From Bactericera cockerelli (lineage: Eukaryota; Arthropoda; Insecta; Hemiptera; Triozidae): 64,000 bases of DNA. The stretch spans positions 45,481,929-45,545,928 of the forward strand of contig CM044958.1 in the NCBI GenBank assembly GCA_024516035.1. The letters are read 5' to 3'. The notes below the pieces were generated by a model, which worked only from the letters and a program-made list of their open reading frames with translations, was not told the DNA's origin and did not search any database. The first letter of the stretch is position 1; every line of letters begins with the position of its first letter. The position numbers and the translations under genes were made by a program. This document shows, piece by piece, positions 22,916 through 38,400 of this stretch.

Positions 22916-25900
22916 CTATAAAGAAGGGAAAACGTGCAGAAAGTGATTAGTTTGAGAAGTGCAGTGCTTAAAAAAAAAAAAAAATAATAATAATAATAAT
23001 AAAAAGGAGTAAATGAAACTAAAATGAAATTTGAAGCGAAAAAAATTCTTTATATTATGATTATTATTATTTTATAAAGAAAAACTACTTAAATATTATT
23101 ATTATTATTTTACTGTCTGATTGGAACTATTAAGTCCTTTTTTTACTGCCCGATTAGGACTTTCAAGTCTCATTATTTCAAAGGGAAACTCATTCATTGT
23201 GTGCCCTTTGAATTAGGAATTAGGTAATTGATATTGTTCTTACCATACTTCGTACTCATAGAAAAATTATGCATTGACACGACCTTTGACCGGTGAATTC
23301 TAAATCATTGATTTGTTATTTTGGTGGGAACGGAGTGATAAATGCAACAGTAAACAACTGTGTTTGTTTGGAATTGTACTCTCTAGCAATGACTTGAGTT
23401 ATAGAATTTGTCTATTAATTTCGCCCGTAATGTCACTGAAAGTCTAACAGATTTCATTTCTGTGTTTAGAGGAGAATGAATTACCCGACAACACTGAAGT
23501 ACGCACATCACTCAGGTGAAAGGTTATCAAAAATTAATTACCTACATTTTTTATCACATGTGAAAAATAATTAATTGGAATTTCATTCATTGGAGTGAAA
23601 AAGTGGCGTGAATCTCACACGATTTTCTATTACAATTTACAAGAGTCATGTTCATGTACAGTACCTAATGCACCTGATGATATTTTATATTTAAGAGCTG
23701 AATAAAATGTCAAATTTCGGTCGAATGGAATAATTCACCTTTAAAAACTGAACTCTGATCAAAGAAATGTGATAAAATGATAGTTCAACCTTTGATTGCA
23801 TTGTCCTTAATGTTATTACTCGTTAACATCAGTTACCGTTTAGTAATAAATTATGCTCAGATTTCATGACCGAAAAAATAACTTTGAAGTCTAACGGGAT
23901 ATTATGCTGAAAACTGAAATGGTTATTAATAATGAAAAAAATCGATTTATTATATCACCGTTCGCAAGATATTTGCAAATTAATTCGTTTTCCACGTATT
24001 TAATAACTAACAAAACGGCGAAATTTCATTTTTCTATGACTGAACGTTTTAAAATATTTTGTTAACACATAATATGTAAATGTCCACATAATTATAAAAT
24101 TAGGAGTATAATTATGATAAAAATCACTCACTTGGAATAAGAAGAACCTATGTAGGACACATGTACCAATTATTCGACAGTGAAAAAGCCACACCATAAA
24201 ATTCGACACCATTTTTTAACCTTCATAAAAATTTACACTAAGAAATTCTAAGAAAATACAAAGACAAGCTATCTCAGAGCCGATAGTATTCCTTTGTACA
24301 TTTATTCTCATATAAACAAAAATATTAAAATGTATCCATGTAAAAATTTATGAAGGTTAAAAAAAAAGTGTCGAAAATTATGGTCGTTTTTTTTCACTGT
24401 CGAATAATTGGTACATCTACTCTATTTCATCCAGAAATGAAAGATCGATTCCGAAAAAATGCAATGCTTCCTGCCTTATTGGTAATACTTGGGAAGTAAA
24501 AATGTGCAATATTATCTGGTTTGAACTTTACGTCTGTGCGTCATTTCATGCATCGTTTAAATAGCTTTTAAAAAACTTTAAACTCATCCCTTTGAACCCT
24601 GAGATAAAGAACAATTGTTTGCATAGCCGAGTAAACAAATCACCAATTGAGAGTATCATACTCACAATTGATAGTACGAGTGTAGGTTTGAATCCCAATA
24701 AGTGCATGAATTTTTCCTCGTTAATTTGAGTTTGTGACCACATAATAATAAGACTCTGAGGGTTAGGTGGTAGAAAATGCATTGAGTTGTTGTGTTTGTA
24801 CCCAGCCGGGATATGACAAGTTATCCTCCCATTGGGGATTTTTACCACATAATAATATGTCTTGGGTTTACTGCTGGAATAATGGGACTTTAATAGTCCT
24901 TATCGGGCAGTATAAATAAGGCGATATTATTATTATTATTATTGAGTATTAAACTCGCCTCGCGGTTACCTTCCACTGAAGAGTAATATTATTATTGATG
25001 ATGTTGAAGATTTGATATTTGCTGGGTAAAACACAACTATTGCCTGACTGTTACAAACACAACTATTTCCTTACTGTTTATACAATCACAACTATTTTTT
25101 TACTGTTTACTAACACAACAGTACACAACACTATATGTCCTCACTGTTACATACAACTATTTCCTTACTGTTATAAACTCAACATTTTGTCCTTACTGTT
25201 ACTAACACAACTATTTCCTTACTGTTACAAACACAACTATTTCCTTACTGTTACAAACACAACTATTTCCTAACTGTTACAAACACGGCTATTTCCTTAC
25301 TGTTACAAACACAACTATTTCCTTACTGTTACAATTACAACTATTTCCTTACTGTTACAAACACAACTATTTCCTTACTGTTACAAACACAACTATTTCC
25401 TTACAGTTACAAACACAACTATTTCCTAACTGTTACAATTACAACTATTTCTTTACTGTTACAATTACAACTATTTCCTTACTTTTACAAACACAACTAT
25501 TTTCTTACTGTTACAAACACAACTATTTCCTCACTGTTACAAACACAACTATTTCCTTACAGTTACAAAAACAACACTTTATCCTTTCTGTTATAAACAT
25601 AACTATTAACTCTTACAAACAACCAATGATATACCGTTACGAACACAACTATAAACCTTTTTGACACAACTATTGTCTGCTATTTCGAACACACCTATTA
25701 ATCCTTACAAACATAGTGACCGTTACTGACACAACTAGGTAATAATGACTGGTACAAACACAACTATTGTCCGCTCTATCGAACAAAACTATTAACCCTT
25801 ACAAGCATAGTGACCATTATTGACACAACTAATAATAACTGGTACAAACACAACTATTAACCCTTACAAACATAGTGACCGTTACTGACACAGCTAATAA

Positions 25901-27844
25901 TAACCGGTACAAACACAACTATTAACCCTTACAAACATAGTGACCGTTACTGACACACCTAATAATGACCGGTACAAACACAACTATTAACCCTTACAAA
26001 CATAGTGACCATTACTGACACAGCTAATAATAACCGGTACAAACACAGCTATCAACGCTCACAAACACAACCTGTCGCTTACCGTTACAGATATTTCCGA
26101 CTTCGGTCGAGTTGTCCCGACACATGCACATTCGCGCCCCGGTTGTGGAGTTCATCATGCAGCCTGCATTCGGGATGCATTGCTCGTCCTTCTCGCACGG
26201 CAGATGCAACGCTGGAACAAACAACACTGTGTGAAGGTGTACTCTCAGTGAGGCATGCAAGGGTTAAACTTAAGGAAGCTGGTTTTCTTAATGCGCAATA
26301 GGTTCGCTATGGATTGCGAAGTCACTAACAGACTGTTTAATTCTTAATTTTGATGGGCCACTAGCCATTTGATTGTGTATGGAATTGTTTGTTAAGTCCA
26401 TGATTAAATCTGTCCATTAGCAACTTTGCAGTTGGGATTCAAATAGCTTTATTTTAAAGCTTACCACACGATCGGATAGTTTTTAGGTCCGTCAAGTAAA
26501 TCTGTCGCATAAATTTGATTCATAAATCAACTGATCAAAAACAGAAACTCAACTGATCAAACGGAGTCTTTGGACCCTAATTAAAATATATAAAAAAATT
26601 CGCAAATAAGCATGCGCGGATATAGGGGGGGGCACGGGGGGCACGTGCCCCCCCAGATTTTTTCGGCAAGCCGTGTTTCTCAAATTTCATTATACCTAAT
26701 CCCGTAAAAAAAAAGATCTCAATGAGTTAGGGGGGCACGGGCCCCAAAATAATTCCCTAATCTAAGACTAATCCCGGAAAAAAAAATCTCAATAAATTAG
26801 AGGGGCACGGGCCCCAAAACAATTCCCAAAATTCTAAGACTAATCCCGTTAAAAAAAAAAGATCTCAATAAGTTAGGGGGGCACGGGACCCAAAATCATT
26901 CCCAATTCTAAGACTAATCCCGTAAAAAAAAAAAAAAAATCTCAATAAATTAGGGGGGCACGGGACCCAAAATAATTCCCAATTCTAAGACTAATCCCGT
27001 AAAAAAATCTCAATAAGTTATGGGGGCACGGGACCCAAAATAATTCCCAATTCGAAAACTAATCCCGTAAAAAAAAAAAGATCTCAATAAGTTAGGGGGG
27101 CACGGGACCCAAAATAATTCCCAATTCTAAAACCAATAAGAAATAACTAAAAAATAAAGTTGTCAAATCCACACAGATTGTCCGAGAACCCTGAAATTTT
27201 ACCTATAGGTCTATTTGGATCAGAGAATATATCTCTAGGGTTCAGCTACACGGGGTAAGGACAAAAAATGGATGGGTGGCACAAAAAAATCACATTTTTC
27301 GACCAAAATGACATTTTTTTTCTTCAAAATTTGTCGTGACGGCGCCACGGCGGCGGCGTATCAACTCAAAAAGAGAAAGTTTTAAGCAAGGGTTCAAGTT
27401 TTCATTTGAGATATCAATCACGAAAATCAGATGAGCCGTTCTTGAGCTACGTTGAGTAAGGACATAAAATGGATCGGAAAACAAAAAGTATAATTTACGT
27501 TTTTTGACCTGAATGACATATTTTCTTTAAATATGTCGTGACGATCTATCAACTCAAAGCGAGAGTGTTTTTGCAAGGGTTGGAGTCTTCATTTGAAATA
27601 TTGATCGCGAAATTCTGATGAGCCATTCTTGAGCTCCAGTAAGGACAAGAAATGAATGGGTGACACGAAAAATATTGACAATTGTGTGTGTATGTGTGCG
27701 TGTGTGGGTGTGTGTGTGTGTGTGTATGTATGTGATCGGCTTGCGAAGCGGCGGGTGCAACCCGCTAGTTAGATATACTGTGCGATTGTGCCCCCCAGTA
27801 CAAGAGGGCTATATCCGCGCATGAGCACAGTATTTATTAGAGGC

Positions 27845-27880
<36 letters not shown>

Positions 27881-29415
27881 TAAGAAGCACAGTACGTATG
27901 AGAGGCATCGAAAATCATGCGCGGATATAGGGGGGGGCACGGGGGGCACGTGCCCCCCAGATTTTTTCGATAAGCGGTGTTTCTCAAATTTCATTATACC
28001 TAATTCCGTAAAAAAAAAGATCTCAATGAGTTAGGGGGGCACGAGCCCCAAAATAATTCCCAATTCTAAGACTTATCCCGTAATAAAAAAGATCTCAATG
28101 AGTTATGGGTTAAGGGGGCACGGGCCCCAAAATAATTCCCAATTCTAAGACTAATCCAGTATAAAAAATGATCTCAATGAGTTAGGGGGGCACGGGTCCC
28201 AAAATAATTGCCAATTCTAAGACTAATCCCGTAAAAAAAAAATCTCAATGAGTTAGGGGGGCATGGGCCCCAAAATAATTCCCAATTCTAAGACTTATCC
28301 CGTAAAAAAAGAACTTAATGAGTTAGGGGGGCACGGGCCCCAAAATAATTCCCAATTCTAAGACTAATCCCGTTAAAAAAAGATCTCAATGAGTTAGGGG
28401 GGCACGGGCCCCAAAATAATTCCCAATGCTAAGACTAATCCCTTAATAAAAAAGAGATCTCAATGAGTCAGGGGGCACAGGCCCCAAAATAATTCCAAAT
28501 TCTAAGGCCAATATGAAATAACTAAATAATAAAGTTGTTAAATCCACACAGATTGTCCGAGAAACCTGAAATTTTACCTATAGGTCTATAGATCAGGGAA
28601 TATATCTCTAGGGTTTAGCTACACAGGGTAAGGACAAAAAATGGATGGGTGACACATAAAATCACATTTTTCGACCGAAATGACATTTTTTTTCTTCAAA
28701 ATTTGTCGTGACAGCCCCACGGCGGCGGCGTATCAACTCTAAAAGAGAAAGTTTTCATCAAGGGTTCAAGTTTCAATTTGAGATATAAATCACAAAATTC
28801 TGATGAGCCGTTCTTAAGCTACGTTGAGTAAGGACATAAAATGGATCATCATCATCATAGGGTGGCGTCATCGTGAACGATAGTAGCCAGACAGTGGAGG
28901 AATGACTCAGGACTTCTACCACTGTCTTTACAAGGAGGCTAATAATTGACAAGGGCCCCCAGAACCAAGCCAATTCTGGTCTACTCCCTGTTTATAGTCC
29001 CCCAGCCAGACTGCTGGTCTACTCCCTGTTTATAGTCCCCCAGCCAGACTGCTGGTCTACTCCCTGTTTATAGTCCCCCAGCCAGACTGCTGGTCTACTC
29101 CCTGTTTATAGTCCCCTAGCCAGACTGCTGGTCTACTCCCTGTTTATAGTCCCCCAGCCAGACTGCTGGTCTACTCTCTGTTTATAGTCCCCCAGCCAGA
29201 CTATAAAATGGATGGGTAAGCAAAAAGTATTTACGTTTTTGACCTGAATGACATTTTTTCTTGAAATATGTCGTGACGAATTATTAACTCAAAGCGAGAA
29301 TGTTTTTGCAAGGGTTGGAGTCTTTATTTGACATATTGATCGCGAAATTCTGATGAGCCATTCTTGAGCTCCAGTAAGGACAAGAAATGGATGGGTGACA
29401 TGAAAAATATTGACA

Positions 29416-29457
<42 letters not shown>

Positions 29458-32400
29458 TGTGTGGGTGGGTGTGTGCGTGTGTGTGTGGGGGTATGTGCGT
29501 TTGTGTGTGTGTGTGTGGCTTGCGATGGGGCGGGTGTAACACGCTAGATAGGTATATTGTGCCCCCCCAGTACAAGAGGGCTATATCCGCGCATGCAAAT
29601 AAGCCAGCGGACATGGCTAGGTAAATAGTCACAGAAATACGCCACTATTCGCGACATTATTAAGTGAAGCAACGTGAGTTCTGGGTGGATGACCGCTCAT
29701 TCGAACCCCTGTGATGACGGATCTTCTCTGACCCAACCCATGCTGGGAGAAGTTCATGTGGGTTTACATGGTGAATGAGCTTCTAGTCTGTAGCGTGTAC
29801 TAAACTTCTCGGTCCTATATCACAACAATTCTATACGTTACAACACAGTTTATATATTTAGAAATTCAGACAAATGAACTTGACTGAACTTCCAATTTCA
29901 CTTCATGGTTCATACTAAGGTCTTAAATGACGCATTATCCATGTTGTAAAATGATTATGACACACTGGTAAAATCATTATGACATAGGGCCTTGGTGTTA
30001 ACAGACTTAAAGAAAGTTAAGAGAATACAATATACAAATTGCTAATTTAATAGGCCTACTTGCGCTCATAATACTTTTTTTTAAAGTTTTTAAAAGTTAT
30101 CATACTTGTGTTAATCACTTTTGTGATGTCACAACTACTTGAACTCGCTTTACTAAATATTTGCTGAACTTGGGACTTGAACCACCGACCTCCAGGGTAC
30201 AAGGACGCCGCCTTATCGATGAAGCTACTGAGGTCGATTCCTACTCATAATACTAATAAAGTATTAACTTGTAATTTTTTATGAACCATGTGGTAAATAT
30301 ACATATAATCATGCACTACTCTTCACAATTAGGGGGACGCTCAATCTTTTTTTCCTTTATCACCGTATCTCCATGCGCATAGAAATAATACCTACCTTGT
30401 AATTTTTATTTAATTTGCATCAAACGAGGAATAAAAAAAATACTTCTCTTAAGCTAATTATACAAAATAAATATATTCACTTCTAGGAATAGCGATTCAT
30501 GACGATAAATGGAAAAAAAAACGCTTTCTTTCATTTGGGTTTTTAACATTGCTTTCAACTGCAAGGTCATATCACGACGGGGGTGTTACCCTCCATTCGC
30601 AGAAAACTCACAAACCTGCTACCCACATAAACCTCACCCAGCCTGGGTTGGGCTGGAATGCCAGCATCACGAAGTCATCACATCGCGGGACGTTGCTTAA
30701 CTTCGGTGATCCTAGGGGAGCGCGCATTCAACAGTGCAGACGCGACGCTGGCAAAAGAACAGCTTGCGTTCCCAATTTTGAACAGCAGTGTATTGTGTTG
30801 CCAAAGGTCATGTGTCTGAATTATACTAACTTGTTAAATTATTAGTTAAATAAAGGTAATAAAGTTAATTTTTTAATAAAAACCCACATTAACCTCACCC
30901 AGGCTGGGTGAGGTTAATGTGGGTAGCTGGTACGATTTCCAGCGAATGGAGAGTAAAACCCCCGTCCTAATCCAAAGCATTAAATCAAATAGAATCGTTG
31001 GCGTTCGGAAGGCCATCCAGCCGTAAAAAATGTGCCAAACCATGAGGTTGAACAACGTCGACCCTGCTCAAGCAGGATAAGACAGAGTAAAAGAAGAAGA
31101 AGAAGTTAAATTACTAATTTTGCAACCTTGTTGTAAACTTGCAAAATTACTAGTAATTGTAAGTTGTAAAATGACTGTTAAATATTCCCTCCTGTAGCAA
31201 GCAAGTGGTTAAGGCGGCAAGTTACACGTATTTAAATACGTTCTTATTTAAATTTTAATCTAATATTAATATCTCAACATTGCCATGTACCTGGTAAACC
31301 TGGTTACATATTTGATTTTAAATATTACTCCATAATCAGGAGAGTCCTAGGTCTGTAACTCTACATTGTCGCAACAGTTACATGTATTGTTCCATGTACT
31401 GTGGATTGTTTTTTTTTTTTTTTTTTTTTTTCATGTACTGTGCAAATTTGATTGAAAAAATAACCTAACATTTAGTACGTTACAGCGGTCAGTGGTTTAA
31501 TCTAATATCAGCACATTTTAATACAACGTTTTATGCTAATTTGAGAGAGTGCCATGTTTTTGACCGCTAGCCCACACAGGAAGAGGGTATACTTTTTGTT
31601 CAATTCCGCGCAGTGGTCATTGAACTCGGAGCCTTTGATAGATCACACTTATCGCGAAATTTTCTGCACGGTCTACTGCACAAGGGGCCCGGGGTTCGTA
31701 CTCCGGATGTGGGTCGCCTCTTCTGGAGGAGATAACACCGTGCGAATCACGCGTTTAGTTACTGATAAGATGATAACTGTTATCAGTAGGTTCTGTAGTA
31801 TTATTATTTTGAGCCCTTTTTAAAATAAATTCTATTTAAAAAAATCTATTGTTTCGGTCAACATACCTCGACGTTTTTCAACTCAACTGCAAATAGACTT
31901 TCATTTCAGCAGAAAAGCTTCTCTGGGTTTCTTGGTTTATTATTTTACTACTTCCGATAGATTTCTAATAATAGAAATCGGAATTATTGTGTTCGTTTTT
32001 GTATAAAAAAAAAAAAAAAATCTTGTTTCATCTATAGTCTTGTGTATCATTTGCCCATAATTCCTCCACTGCTCGTTGCTCACATTAAAGCAGCTGCTCA
32101 TTTTTCCTCACAAGTCCTGAGATATACGTACGAGTATACTCCGCACATCCATATAAGAAAAATCCTGCCCTCCGAGAAATCGAACCCAGGTCACCATGCG
32201 TGCAAGCCTAGTGCTACAATAATAATGTAGTTACTATTTATTTCTAGGTAACCCGCAGGTACAAAAAGTCCTTCGAAAGTTTAATGTTGTTACGTGCATC
32301 ATTTGTTATCCCCCCCCCCCCCCACCTCCCGGTCAGGTAGTCCCATTTTTCCGTCAAAGTCAGTGTACGATTAACTGTTATTCGCTCACCATTGTAGAAA

Positions 32401-35400
32401 GGGCAACCCAAGTTGTGTTCCTCGCTGATACTTTCTACAGGCCATTTATTTTTAGCGTTCTTCACGTCTTACCCTCCCCAGTATCCTCCCTTCCTCTATT
32501 CTTCCTCGTTTTCCAACCTTCCCTACCTTTAGCGGCGTTCCTCTTTTTGTACCTCTTCGAACTATTCTCGACGTCCAAAATTTCCACCTTCCCTAACTTT
32601 TGTGCGCTCCTCGCTACCACCTCTAAATGCCCAATTTTTCCATTTGCCAATGAGCGCCCTGAGTAGGTACTTTTCCTAATTTGGCCATTTTCTTTATCCT
32701 CAACGTCCAGAGTTTTCTTTTACCCTACCCTTAGGACCAAATTTATTATGAAAAGGATTTAATTTTAAATAAGCTGGATTTTCAACCAATCACAGCGCTC
32801 TATAGCCTGAGTTAAGGGGCAGTTCGGCTAATCTGTAACTTTAATCCTGTTTTATGATTTTGCGCTCAGTGTCTCGATTTTCCCTCTCTCCTCGTATTTT
32901 GGAGATCCAGTCTACCCTTGGCGTACCACAGTCCCTCACCCCCGTATCATTGGAACTCTCGGTGTCCCATTCTTTCGACTCTCCCCACATTTGGCGCTCT
33001 TCCCCACTCTCGGCGTCCTACAATTCTTCACCCTCCCCATCTTGGGCGCCCGGGCCGTCACGAGTAATTTGCAACGGATAAGAAATGCGGTAGAGTGGCG
33101 AGCGAAAGTGGAGGATGAACGAGGATTGTGTACGGACTGGCCGTTAACCCGAGTTCACTCTGAAGTTCTTAAGAAAAAAAAAAAAAAAAATAAGTACCCA
33201 TTTTTTTCCCCCGGCCAAACGAATTGCACTAAGAATGGCTGCTTTCTATGCTATGATAGATAAATAACCAGTCCCTCAGACCGTCCCTCAAGTCAGAGAT
33301 ACCAATCATAGCCATGGACATAATAATTAGTTTATTTTTTGTTATTTATTTACTAGATATAGTATAGAAAAAAGCAAGTCCTAATGCAGTGCGCTTGACC
33401 GGGACTCCTGAAAAGGGTTTTTTTTTTCAAAAGAGGAAATCTTGCATCAAACACCAGCGTAGGTTAATGCCTGTGAGCCGGCGAGAAGGTTTTTTACCGT
33501 CTAAAAACCTCTTCTTGGTTGTGTTTCTATTATACAGGGTGAGCATAAAGTCTCACCCCACCCCCCGTATCTCGAGAATGGCTGAAAATACAAGAAAACG
33601 CAAAAACCCGTATTCCTTAATTTTTAGGAGGATTAATTTTTAGCTAAAAAAAAATTGTCTACACGGCCCCAGTCAGGCTGGGCGGGCATGGACCAATTTT
33701 AAAATCTTAAATGGAATGGTATGTCTTGTGGCATATTGTTTTAAAGGTCTCATAGAGAGAAGTTCATTACAACAAATTTCAGTGAGTTACAACTTACCGT
33801 TCTTGAGATACAGGGTCGGACGTCCTGCGTAATATCCATATATTTTGACCTATAACTCGTTGACCGTAAATTCCAGAAAAATGAAATTTGTTGATAATAA
33901 CTCCTTATCGCAAGAACTTTCGAACAAGTTAAAACTGGGTTTGTTTTTTCGTTAAAATTTTTCGGACTTTTCGTCCGGGTGGCTGACGAAACCGACCAGA
34001 AACTAATATCAACAGAGTATGTCGAGTTATAATTTTTTTCGAAGGTGCTTGTCATAAGGAGTTATTATCAACAAATTTCATTTTTCTGGAATTTACGGTC
34101 AACGAGTTATAGGTCAAAATATATGGATATTACGCAGGACGTCCGACCCTGTATCTCGAGAACGGTAAGTTGTAGCTCACTGAAATTTGTTGTAATGAAC
34201 TTCTCTCTATGAGACCTTTAAAACAATGTGCCACAAGACATACCATTCTATTTAAGATTTTAAAGTTGGTCCATGCCCAGCCTGACTGGGGCCGTGTAGG
34301 CAAATTTTTTTTGGCTGAAAATTAATCCCCCTAAAAATTAAAGAATACGGGTTTTTGCGTTTTCTTGTATTTTTAGCCATTCTCGAGATACGGGGGGTGG
34401 GGTGAGACTTTATGCTCACCCTGTATATGTTCCCCTGGGTCCGCCGTGTGGCATTACTTCAGGGAGGACACCCCAAGGGTTAGCGCTTTCGAATCCATTA
34501 CGTCATGGTGAGGCTACGAGTCCGGGGTGGAAAGCTTGTAATTTACAGTTCCCCTGGTCAGGCGGATTGCGTGCAGGCTAAATATTCTCTCTGCATCATC
34601 AGCATAAAACGGTCGTAAATTCGAACCAGGGGAGGGAATTTTTTGACTTTCTTCGCTCCCCGACTCCCTGACTGACCGATGCACTAGCACAAGAAAGGTT
34701 ACCAGTCGCGCTGTTCCAAGTCTTGTTCTGTTTTGGAAGTTTTTCTAACTTCAGGTGTTCTACGAGACCAGTAGCTTGATCGATAAGGCGCCGGACTTGT
34801 GAGAGGTCGGTGGTTCACGTCCCAAGCAAAAATGTCAAAAACGCTTGCATACGAGTCTGCAACCATTGGGACATTTTCATCTTTACTATTCAAGGTCCAA
34901 AACCCAACTGACCAAATTTCGTATTGTGCGCATGACACATACCTTCTCTCTTCTCTCTTCTCTCCCTCTACAATTCAATACTTCGCCATTGTGCGCATGA
35001 CACACACTTTCCCTCTTCTCTCCCTTTACAATTCAATATTTCGTTACATAATACCGTTACATAATATCGTTACATAATTTCGTTACATAATTTCGTCACA
35101 TAATTTTGGTTATGTGCCAGAGCAAAGACATGAAAATGTCAAAATACTTCCGATAGTTACTATTAGAAATTTATCGGGAGTAATTTAGGAAAGGATAATA
35201 AGTGACCGAAGTAACCAAGTAACCAAGCATATAGCTGGTTTGCTAATCCAAGTAGTGGAGCCTTTGGTTCAAATCCCACACAATGCATCAATTTTTGTTA
35301 TTTCATTTTAAAAAAGCTTGTAGATCTTGGTTCACATCAAACACTATTGAATTTTTGCAGTTGGTTTTTTTCTTCTTCTTATTTTTATATTCCTGGTTAT

Positions 35401-38400
35401 CTTGCCTTAATCCCCTGATAAAATATCAGCTGATCAGTCATTAAGACTAAATTACTGAGTAGATTGATAAAAAACGCCAACAAGTCAATGACTTTTTATT
35501 TTTTATTCTTTTTGCGTTCATATCACCACGGGGGTTTTATGCTTCATTCGCTGGGCACTCACAAACCAGCTACTTAAATTAACCTCACCCAGTCTGAATA
35601 GGGGCGGGAACAGACAGCATCACGAGGCCGATGGTTTGAACTACAATGGTCACCCTTACAAGTCCTAATCTCGCTGGAAGTTGTTTAATATCAGTGACGA
35701 AACGAAAAAGGGTGTATTCAACATGCCATTGACGCTAAATGGCCCACTTTCAGCTTTCACTATAAATATTCTTACTCTTCCACGATTTCACTCCAAAATG
35801 ACGTCACAAATATTTTTTTACGTCATTAATTCTGAAACAATAACTCATTCAATTTCTTACCGGTGCCTTCAAAATACTGGCCGGTGATAAAACACCACAC
35901 CCACTCGTAAATCGATGCCAAAATTTCGTGCATACCTGAACTTTTTTTTTTTTTTTTATTTTTTATTTACACTTTATTTATTTTTACAAAACAATCATCA
36001 ACAAGGAAAACAATAATTTAAAAAAAAAACTTAGAAATATGTACAAAAATAATAATAATAATAATAAAGATCAATATTAATTACAATTGTTTTGTAACCC
36101 GGGGCGAAGTTAATGCCTTAGGCATTCTCTGCCACTTAACCCTGAACGCCATAAAGAAAAGGAAAGTCTTTTACTTTCTATTACCTAGTTTAGTTTAGTT
36201 ATCATATTTGTGTTAATCACTTTCGTGATATCACAACTACTCAAACTCGCTCTACTAAATCTACGCTGAAACCGGGACTTGAACCACCGACCTCCAGGTT
36301 ACAAGTCCGCTGCCTTATAGATCAAGCCACTGAGGTCGGTTACTTTCTATTACCTATAAGGTATAGAAAGTATTGTTTCCGGTCGGCTTTTTCGAAATCG
36401 AGCTGATAACATTTCTGGGCGAATTAGACTCTCCTGATTCACAGGCAGGGTTCTCTTATGTGAGCTCTTCCACTCAACCACACAACAACACATTACTAGA
36501 CCGGTGCCTTGACCACTTAGCTACCGGAGCAGATCAGTTGGATTTCTCAAACACACAATCGATATACAGGGTCTCCCAAAAAAAGAAGCCACTCGAAATA
36601 TCTGGAGAATGGTTTAAAATTTTAAAAAATCCTCTGACGAGCGAAAAGTGACACAGCACCTACTTTCCATTTAGGTCAACACAAGCGCACCCGAATGTAC
36701 TGATTATCTCAGTGGTAAGATACTCACCGGGAAGGTCCCGGTTTGAACCCAAGAGCCGACAAAAAATTGTATTTATTCAAAATTTAATTAATTACTGTCA
36801 TAATCAAATTTTGGTTTTAAAAAGATGTTTTTTTCGGTTTTAATCCCAGGTTTTGAATCCCACATCCGATTTAAGATTGTATTCGACACCGTTGTAACCA
36901 AATTTTGGTTTTGAATTCAATTTTTTTCCGACTCAATTTTTTTCCTGGGTTTCAATCCAGGATCTTCCACTTGGTAGGCGAGCATCTTACCACTGAACGA
37001 AGCGTGCGCTCAGTCTGATCCAACGGATAGATCACGACGTCGTGTATTGTATATATTATAATAATTCCGTGTCCGTGAGATAGGTATTGATACCTAAATC
37101 ACGGTGGTGAGAGGATTATATGGACGCCCAAATCCAATGTCTGGGGTCCTATCATGTCCATTGATTCTATTTGGTTTTAACGTCCTGACTTGAGGTAGAC
37201 AGGTTGGGGGTTTTACCAGCTACCCACATTAACCTCACCCAGCCTGGGTAGGGCCGGCATTGCCTGCCTCACATGTTCGGAGGGAACAGAATTTTCTGTG
37301 CGAAAAGTCTGCTCCAACCGGGGGAATCGAACTCAGGATCTCTGGACGACGGGCAGTGGTCACAACCGTTACGCCACGTCGTGTGACGCCCCGCCCGCCC
37401 AACTCTCGAGTGTTTACCAATTTACCTGTGGGGATCTGGTCGCAGCTGTTTCCGATGGGCGTCCTGGAGTCTGCGCACAGGCACAGGCGGCGCCCAGTGG
37501 CGGGGTCACGGGCGCACGAGGAGTACTTGATGGAGTAGCAGTCGCCATCTGTGTTGCAGGGGCGGGAGCCTGCGAACAGGATGGCTGGGGTTTGTACGGA
37601 GGCGGGGGTGGAGGGGGGGGGGTTGTGAGGAGGATTTGGGGGGCGGAGGTTTTGACGGAGGGAGGGGTGGGGAAATGTATGGAGGATTGGGTACGGGCGT
37701 TTGTACGGATGATTTGGGGAGGAGGTTTTGACGGAGGGAGGGGTGGGGGAGTTGTATGGAGGATTGGGGGGACGGGCATTTGTATACGGATGATTGGGGG
37801 TGGATGTTTTGACGGAGGGAGCGGTGGGTAGTTGTATGGAGGATTTGTATGGAGTTAGGAGTGGGGGGGTTGTATGGAGAATTGGGAATTGGTTTTGTAC
37901 GGATAATTGGGGAACGGTGGAATGAATAATCGACAGAGGAATGGGGGTGGGCGTTTGTACGGATGATTGGGGGCGGAGGTTTCGACGGAGGGAGGGGTGG
38001 GGAGTTGTATGGAGGATTTGTATAAAGTTAGGAGTGGGGGGGGGTTGTATGGAGGATTGGGGACGGGCGTTTGTACGGATTATTGGGGGTGGAGGTTTTG
38101 ACGGATGATTGGTGGTGGAGGTTTTGACAACGGGGGGTTGGCGAGTTGTATGGAGTTACGAGTGGGGGGGGGGGTTGTATGGAGGATTGGGGGGACAGGC
38201 GTTTGTACGGATGGTTGGGGGTGAAGGTTTTGACGGAGGGAGGGGTGGGGATTTGTACAGATGATTAGGGTGAGGGTTTGTACGGAGTTAGGAGTGGGGG
38301 GTTATTAGGTTTTGTACGGGTGATTGGGGAACGGCGGAATGAATAATCGAAGGAGGATTGGGGGTTAGAGGGAGAGGGTATGTAATGAGGATTGGGGGTT

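Noticed and set aside
25028..26075. Possible CRISPR array (26-bp repeats)
   Set aside because: Units are contiguous without unique spacers, and the genome is animal: an ordinary minisatellite.
33750..34055. 101-codon minus-strand frame
   Set aside because: Lies in the arms and loop of a foldback MITE and shows no domain.
37298..37831. 177-codon plus-strand frame and its antisense partner
   Set aside because: Spans a SINE, the antisense of exon 2 and the G-rich minisatellite.
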